Assembly (NCBI GenBank): GCA_028279185.1
Contig: JANQSS010000226.1
Location: 80,817-144,816 of the forward strand
Reading direction: 5' to 3'
Source: Saprospiraceae bacterium
GTDB lineage: Bacteria > Bacteroidota > Bacteroidia > Chitinophagales > Saprospiraceae
Length of the DNA: 64,000 nucleotides
The notes under the pieces are model-generated. The model did not search any database. It was given only the letters and a program-made list of their open reading frames with translations, and had not been told where the DNA came from. The translations under genes were made by a program, and so were the position numbers. This document shows positions 29,801 through 38,800 of the stretch, one piece after another. Positions within the stretch are counted from its first letter, which is position 1; each line of letters opens with the position of its first letter.

Positions 29801-32800
29801 CATGACGGTACAGCCAACACCAACTATGTTGATTCGCTGGCGGCAGGATTCTATCAAGTCACCGTGACAGACGCACTTGGTTGCGAAATTGTAATAGATA
29901 CGACGATATCCACAGCTGCCGGGCCGACAATATCGCTTTTGGCGAGTACCAACAGCTATTGCGGACCCAATATGGGCGCGGCGATTGTCACGGCCAGCGG
30001 AGGTACTGGACCGTACACGTTTGAATGGAATCATAATCCGGCATTAACTGATTCATTTGCCTCGGATCTACCTGGAGGTGGCATCAGTGTCCTTGTTCGC
30101 GATCAAAATAACTGTACGGACGACGTCCAGTTTCTCATTGATGAAACGAACCCTGTAGACTTGTTAATCGACAGTTTTACCCACGAAACATGTGCACTTG
30201 ACAACGGGACGGTCATTCTTAATTACACGGGTGGTTTTGGAACAGTGACTTATGAATGGAGTCACGACAATACGCTGTCCACAAGTATTGCACAAAATCT
30301 TTCTTCAGGAACATATTTTGTTACCGCTACGGACGCAGTTGGGTGTTTTGATACCATTCAAGTTAATATTGATAGTATTGCGGCACCCGTACTTCAAGTG
30401 GATTTAATGCAGAATAATTCATGTGAACAACAAAATGGATTTATCCAATTGAACGTATTGAGTGGAACCGCTCCTTTTCTATTTCAATGGTCGCATGACA
30501 TTAATCTGGATGCGCCTATAGCCACAGGCCTGTCAGGAGGCTCATATCAAATAACAGTTTCCGATGCATCCTTATGCATCGATACAGCTTCTGTTGAATT
30601 AACGAACGATCAAGCGCTTGACATATCCTTGCTCAACATCATACCTGAGAGTTGCAATGGACTGGACGGAAGTATTTCAACCTCGACAATAGGTGGACTT
30701 GCACCGTTTTCATTTGAATGGTCACATGACGTAACGTTAAATGACACGGTCGCAACGGGACTCATGAGCGGATCGTACACGGCCATCGTTGGGGACGCTT
30801 TGGGTTGTGCGGATACATTGCAATCTATGGTTCCTCATGCTGATACACCAATGTTAAACATTGTATCTACGATTCCTAATACGTGCGGCCTGAACGATGG
30901 ATCAATCGCAGTCACAGGTGCAGGAGGAGGTAGACCTTACACCTATGCATGGTCGCATGACGGTAGCTTAACAGACTCCCTGGCCTCCAACCTTATGGAT
31001 GATGACTACAGCGTTACGGTTACGGATGCCTTTGGTTGTGTGGACACATTACAAATTACATTACCTTGCTTCACTGCTCTTGCTATAATTGTGACAGACA
31101 CATCTAATGAAACTTGCGGGTTATCGAATGGGTCGGTCAGTATCCAAATTGTTGGTGGAACGAGTCCATATTCCTTTTTATGGAGTCATGATAATACCTT
31201 GGATACCAATGTCGTAGAAGACCTACAAGCAGGCATGTATGAAGTCACGGTAACGGATGCTTTCGGTGATATGACTTCGGCGCAAATTCAAATATTCAAT
31301 GAAGAAAGCCCAGTTCTTCAGCTCGAACAGAGCTTATCCAATAATTGTCCAACAGGATCGAATGGTCTGATATCAGTTTCAGGGATGAACGGATCAAGAC
31401 CATATGCCTATCAGTGGAGTCATGATGGACTTTTGACGGACAGTGTGGCAATGGAACTGAATCAGGGATCCTACACCGTGGTGGTCATAGATGCCAATAA
31501 TTGTAGGGACACCTTGATGGAAAATATAATGGATGAAGAATTACTTTCGTCCTCTTTCATGGCAGTTACAGAAACAGAATGTGTGATGGCTACAGGGGCC
31601 ATTTCGATACAATCGTCTCTAGGGCGTCCTCCATACTTTTACAACTGGAGTCATGATGGAACGGTAATTGACTCATTCGCCACCGAACTTGCCGCTGGTC
31701 ATTATTCTATCACCATATCTGATCTGAGTGGTTGTGCTATCGAGATCGATACTACCATTGCGGAAGCACAAAGTCCGGACCTCTCTTTACTATTGATCGA
31801 ACCGAGCACATGCGATGCCGATAATGGTCGGGCAATTGTTCAAGCAACAGGAGGATTGGCCCCATACACTTATGCGTGGAGCCACGACACAACTTTGATA
31901 GATTCCATTGCGATAAACCTTACTGAGGGCTCCTACAATGTAACGGTCACCGATATTAACTTATGCACCGATACACTAACGATAAATGTCGGAGGCAGTC
32001 CACCAATTGTAGTCATTCCTGTTGATTCCGTACAAGAGACATGTGGTCTCGGTAATGGGTCACTAACAATTTCGGCTTCGGGAGGACTCACACCCTATTC
32101 GTATAGATGGAGTCACGATACGCTACTCAATGATAGTGTGGCTTTGGGATTAGGTGCGGGGTTTTATGAGGTAGCGGTACGTGGTCAAAATGGGTGTTCA
32201 GATACATTGATGCTGTCTATCTCTAATGTTGAAGGCCCGAGCATTACCCTTGACTCCAAACAGGACAATAGTTGTAGCCAATCGAATGGTGAACTAATTG
32301 TAACATCAATTGGAGGTCTGCCTCCGTATAGTTATGCTTGGTCTCATGATAATACTCTGACTGATTCTATGGCTACTGACTTACCGGCCGGGAATTATGT
32401 TGTGACCGTCACAGATTTCAATGGCTGTGAGGTAACATTGACGGAGACCATCATCGATTTGGCTATTTTCGATTTTAATCTTGCCTCCATTGTTCAAACG
32501 ACTTGCGGTGCCAATGATGGTTTAATTGTGATTGCTGGAAGTGGTGGAATCTATCCATACAGCTATGTCTGGAACCATGACCCTACTGAGACGGACTCGA
32601 TTGCTGATAACTTAGGATCAGGATTTTATTCTGTAACTGTCACTGATAATCGAGGATGCGAGGAAATATTAATGACCGAAGTTACTACAACCGATGGACC
32701 AACTGCGGAGTTAATCGATATGACGTCTAGCAGTTGTGAACTGGAAAATGGCTCTGCCATTGTGCGAGGAATCAACGGCCAATCGCCATATACATTCGCT

Positions 32801-35800
32801 TGGAGTCATGATGGAACATTGACCGATTCTATCGCTGTACAACTCGGAGAGGGAACATACACAGTAACGGTCACTGATCTAAATGCCTGCTCAGATCAAC
32901 TGAATATTATTATTGGCGGCAGTCCAGCCTTGCTGTTGACTGTTGTTGATAGCCAGAATGAAATGTGCAGTTCATCGGATGGCTATATTTCCTTATCATC
33001 CATTCAGGGCAGCCGACCGACTACATACGCTTGGAGCCACGATGGATCACTCATGGATTCTGTTGCTACCAACTTAACTGCTGGCATCTATAGGGTGATG
33101 GGATCCGACAATATGGGTTGTCAGGATTCGGTACAAATTACATTGACGAATACTCCCGGTCCAGTTATTACAAATATTTCATCCGTGGACAATTCTTGTA
33201 CACAGGACAATGGCCAAATTACCATCCAGGTGGCCGATGGTACACCGAATTATTCATATAGCTGGTCGCATAACATGATGTTGAATGATTCAATTGCATC
33301 AAATTTACCAGCAGGTGAATACATCGTAACAATAACCGACGATAACCAATGCTCCACTATAGGAGTTGATACGATACAGGATTTGAATGTTTTGGATTTC
33401 ACCGTTTCATCAGTTGTTTCGACGGGTTGCACATCAAGCAATGGTATTGTGACGATTTCAGGAGGGGGCGGGATTTATCCTTATCAATATGCATGGAGTC
33501 ATGATCTAACTGAAACGGATTCGGTTGCAGAAAATTTGGCTGCCGGAATGTACACAGTTACGGTCTCAGATAATCGAGGATGCTTTGAAGTGTTAGTGGC
33601 TGAAGTCATGACAACAGATGGACCTTCTATATCATTGGTTTCCATGCTGCATAGCACGTGCGATTTAGAGAATGGCATGGCTGTCGTGGAAGGGCTCAAT
33701 GGAACACCACCATATGCTTACACCTGGAGCCATGATACTATGCTCGTCGACTCTCTTGCAATTAGTCTTGCAGAAGGCATATATTTCGTAACGGTTACGG
33801 ATGCCAATTTTTGTACAGACCAACTTAGCATTGCAGTAGATGGAAGCCCTGAATTGGGAATAACTGTCGTAGATAGTATAAATGAAACATGCTCTGCTGC
33901 GAACGGATCTATCTCTTTGACGGCCTTAAATGGCAGCCGTCCAGTTTCCTATATCTGGAGCCATGATGGGTCGGTTATGGATTCATTGGCCGTGAATTTG
34001 TCAGCGGGTTCATATACGGTCATAGGAACAGACATGGTTGGATGCAGGGATACGGCGATGATCGTTCTGTCGAATACACCAGGGCCTGCTGCAGTTGCAA
34101 TGGACGTTGAAGACAATAGCTGCTCCCAAGCCAACGGACAAATGTCGGTGGCTGTCACCGGAGGCACTCCGATGTACACGTACGAGTGGTCGCATGATAC
34201 TTTGCTACACGATTCTATAGCAACAAATCTATCCGCGGGTGCATATTCTGTGACGATCACAGACGCGAATCAATGTATAGCAATTGCAACGGATACAATA
34301 GAAACTGCACCCATTCTTGATTTTATTATTGAATCAACGAGTATGACTGCTTGTGGTATGTCATCTGGGTCAATTGTTTTATCCGGAGATGGAGGCCGAT
34401 ACCCATATACGTATGAATGGAGTCATGATACTAATTTGACTGATTCTATCGCGACTGCCCTTGCCACAGGATCCTATTCGATTACCGTTACGGATGCACG
34501 AGGGTGTCAAGTGCTGTTATCAACTGAAATATTTGAGACTAATCCGCCTATTCTAAATCTGGATCAAGTGGTTCACAGTAGTTGTGAATTAAGTAATGGA
34601 ATGATTTCGGTCATAGCTTCGGGTGGTCAAGGGCCTTATACGTTTGCGTGGGGCCACGACATCAATGCGTCGGATTCAGTGGTAGTCGGTCTTTCCGCCG
34701 ACACGTATAACGTAACTGTAGTGGACGCAAACGCCTGTTCGGACACACTACATGTCGTTGTGGAAGGAACACCATCGATTGACCTTTCCATCGCGAACGT
34801 CATTCATGAAACATGTGGCGCGTCAAATGGAAGTATTATCCTTACGTCTACCGGAGGCAGCGTTCCAATTTCATATACCTGGAGTCACGATGCGACCCTG
34901 AATGATAGTGTGGCTCTAAATTTGGCAGCCCGAACATATTTTGTGACTGCCACAGACTTTTATAACTGCACAGACACCATCAGCATTGACCTGTCTAATG
35001 CAGATGGGCCTCAACTCGATTCAGTTACCGTGCTGTCTAATTCGTGTTCGAGTCCGAACGGTTTCATACAAGTTTCGTTCTCAACATCATCACCACCTCT
35101 TTCCTATTCATGGTCTCATGATGCAAATTTAAATGCAGATTCGGCAATGAATCTGTTGGAAGGTGTCTATCATGTGACTGTTACGGATGATATTGGATGC
35201 GTATATGTCCATTCAGAAACGGTTTTGAACCAATTCGAATTTGATTTTAACATATTATCTGTCAATCAGACAGGCTGTCAGACTTCTACAGGAGAGATAG
35301 TTTTAAGCGGAAGCGGTGGAAGCTATCCGTATACCTATGCATGGAGTCATGATGTGAATGAAACGGATTCGGTTGCCTCAAATCTTGGGGCGGGACTTTA
35401 CGTGGTAACCGTTACCGACGACAGAGGCTGTTTTGAAATTTTAGATACAGAGGTCATGCAATCAAATTCACCGACATTATCACTCGTTCAATCTGCATCG
35501 AGTATGTGCGGTTTGAATAATGGTAGTGCAGTAATCTCAAGTGTAGGGGGTGCACAACCGTATATCTATGCTTGGGACCATGATGTAACGCTGTCGGACT
35601 CTATCGCCACTGATTTAGGTGAAGGTATGTATACCGTCACGGTGACCGATGGGAATGGATGCATTGATGTTCTTTCATTTTCTATTGGTGGTAGTCCTGA
35701 AGTAATGATGACTATCGTCGAAGCAGTCGACGAAGACTGTGGTAGTCAAAACGGTCTTTTGAGAATTACGACTCAAAGTGGATCGCACCCCATTCTTTAT

Positions 35801-38800
35801 AGCTGGAACCATGATGCTACATTAACCGATTCGGTGGCTACTGGCTTGACGGCGGGGTCGTATTTGATTGTTGGCATAGATGCCTTCGGGTGTCGAGATA
35901 CAATTTTAACATCCTTAATGGGCACTGACGAAATCACGACAGCCGTGCAGTCATCCTCTGACAATACCTGCTCTATGTCAAATGGGCAAATCATTCTAAC
36001 GGTGATAAATGGAATTCCGCCATTAACCTATCAATGGTCTCATGACGCCACGTTGAATGATTCTATAGCGAATAATCTCACAGGAGGTACATATGTAGTC
36101 ATCATCGAGGACGCAAATGGCTGTCACGATACGCTAGAACATTCGATTGGTGATAGCGCGCCTCTTTCATTTCAAGTCGATCAAGTTGATTCATCGGCCT
36201 GCTTCCCGGGTACTGGGTCAATATCGGTTTTGGCGATGGGTGGGGTTTTACCTTATACATTCACATGGGGCCATGATGCGAACTTGAACAGCAATATTGC
36301 TAACAACCTGGTGGCGGAAATTTATGATGTGTCGGTTACTGATGCCGTTGGATGTTTGGAAGTACTGCAGGTTGAAGTGCCCCAATTTGAAGGCCCGGTT
36401 GCGGCAGACGTAGTTATTAGCCCGGCTGTTTGCGACGGCGCCACTGGATCGATTCAACTCAACATAAGTGGTGGTTTGCCTCCTTATTCGATCGAGTGGT
36501 CTCACGATCCTACGCTCACTGGACCAATTGCTGACAATTTGGATGCTGGTTTGTATTTGTATACAATTCGAGATGCGCGCAACTGCATGATTTCCGATGT
36601 TGTCGTTGTTACGAGTTCATCGGGTATAGCAATTGCACTGGATTCTGCACAAAGGCCAGCCTGTGAGATGACCAATGGTTTTATTCTTATCTCCATTTCT
36701 GGAGGAAATGGGCCTTATGACATAGAATGGTATAATGCTGACGATATAACTGCTATAATTGGATCAGGTGTAATGTTGGATAATCTGAGCGCAGGTGAGT
36801 ATGTAGTTATGGCAGCTGATGGTGACGGCTGTACAGATTTGACTTCGTTCATTTTACAAGATATAGAGGACATGTCGGCTTTAGTGATAGCGATAGATGA
36901 GACATGTTTTGATGCCGATAATGGATTGGCCTCTATTTCAGTTACTGCCGGAGGTACTTCCCCATTCCAATATCAATGGGATGACGCAAATCAAACAGCC
37001 ACTTCCACTATTTCACCACTTGCGGAAGGCTTGTATCACGTAACGATTACCGATGCCAACGGGTGCACCCTGGTGGATTCGGCTGAGATAGGACAACCGG
37101 CAGAGGTTGTTATTGATACATTCATTATTCCTCCGGGTTGTCAGTCTCCTGACGGAGCTAGCATTTTTGTAGATGCGGAAGGCGGGGTCGGACCATTCAT
37201 TTACCTATGGCCCAATGAAGGTGTTGGCGGCCAGACATTGTCGAATATCACGGCTGGAGTATATGATTTGTATATTGAGGATTCAACCGGATGCTCTCAG
37301 TCTTATTTGATCGAAGTGCCAACGATAGATGACATCACGATCAGTGCTGGAGAAGTCGAACCACCTGCTTGTGATTTAAGTCAAGGTGGCTCACTGACGG
37401 TCAATGTTATTGGCGGACAACCACCTTATACTATCGTTTGGAACGATGCTTTGATGCAGGAAGGCTCAACGGCTCTTGATCTGCAGCCTGGTGTCTATAT
37501 GGCTTACGTAGCGGATCAAGCTGGTTGTATGGATACCCTTTCGATGGAAGTACCGGAAACACCAGGAGTGGCGATTTTATTAAACGAGATTCAGGCACCG
37601 GTTTGCGCAGATGAGGCCAATGGAGAAATAGAAGTTGTAGTCAGTGGGGGCTCAGGTAATTATGCCTACTTATGGGACGACTCGAACTTTCAAATGACGG
37701 CGCGAGCTGTTAGTCTGACTGCAGGGTCGTACATAGTGCGGGTGACGGATATAGACCTGGGTTGTATCAATAGGGATACATTCGAATTGACTGATCCGGC
37801 TGCCCTTGTTATCGATTCATTCCAAGTAATGGATGTGTCCTGTTTTGGAGGGTCCACCGGGTTGGCGGCAGTCTTTGCCTCTGGTGGTACTGGGAATCTG
37901 TCCTATCAATGGAATGATGACCAGTCGCAAATGTCAGACACGGCCATAAACTTAGACATTGGCACATACGCTGTAACCGTCACAGATATAAATGGTTGCA
38001 TCGTTTCTGCAGAAACAGGACTGACACAGCCTGCGCCCATTTCTTTTGTCGTAGTGGATTCACAAGGTGTTACATGTAATGGAGCGCATGATGCATTTGC
38101 AAAAGTAGACGTACAAGGTGGTGTAGCGCCATATGACATATTCTGGTTAACAACAGGAACGGCAGGAGATAGTATCGGCAATTTGATGGGCGGAACCTAC
38201 CAAGCAGAGATTCAAGATGCCAATGATTGCAGGGATACCATCGAAGTGATTTTGCACGAGCCCGACTCCGTTCGCATTACACTAATCGATCTTGTTGATG
38301 CGAATTGTTCTGGAGCTCAAATGGGACAAATTTCTATTGAGGCATCGGGAGGAACAGGGGGCTATATGTATCTATGGGACGATGATTTTAATCAAATTAC
38401 TTCGACAGCGTTTAATTTAGATTCAGGCATCTATACGGTTATTGTTGCGGATGAAAATAATTGCCAAAATTCTGCCTCTTTCGAGATTACGGGATTATCA
38501 GAATTATTGATCGATGTGATCAATGTCGTTCAACCAAGTTGTTTTGGTGATCAAAATGGCTCCGTATCCATTTCTGTTGAAGGTGGAAATAATGATTACG
38601 TTTATTTATGGAATGACCCGGCCTTACAGACAGACTCCACGGCTATCGGTCTAACCGCGGGTGAATACATTGTTTTTGTTTCGAATGGAGATGGGACCTG
38701 TCCAACCCGTGATACAGTCGCATTACAACAGCCTGAAGAGATTATGGTAACGCATCAAATATGGCAACAGGTCCTTTGTTTTGGAGATTCTAATGCAGTG

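Noticed and set aside
28805..36586. Regular direct repeats that could suggest a CRISPR array or satellite DNA
   Set aside because: The period is a multiple of three, the repeats are diverged at the DNA level, and one continuous reading frame with protein-level conservation runs through them; they are protein modules.
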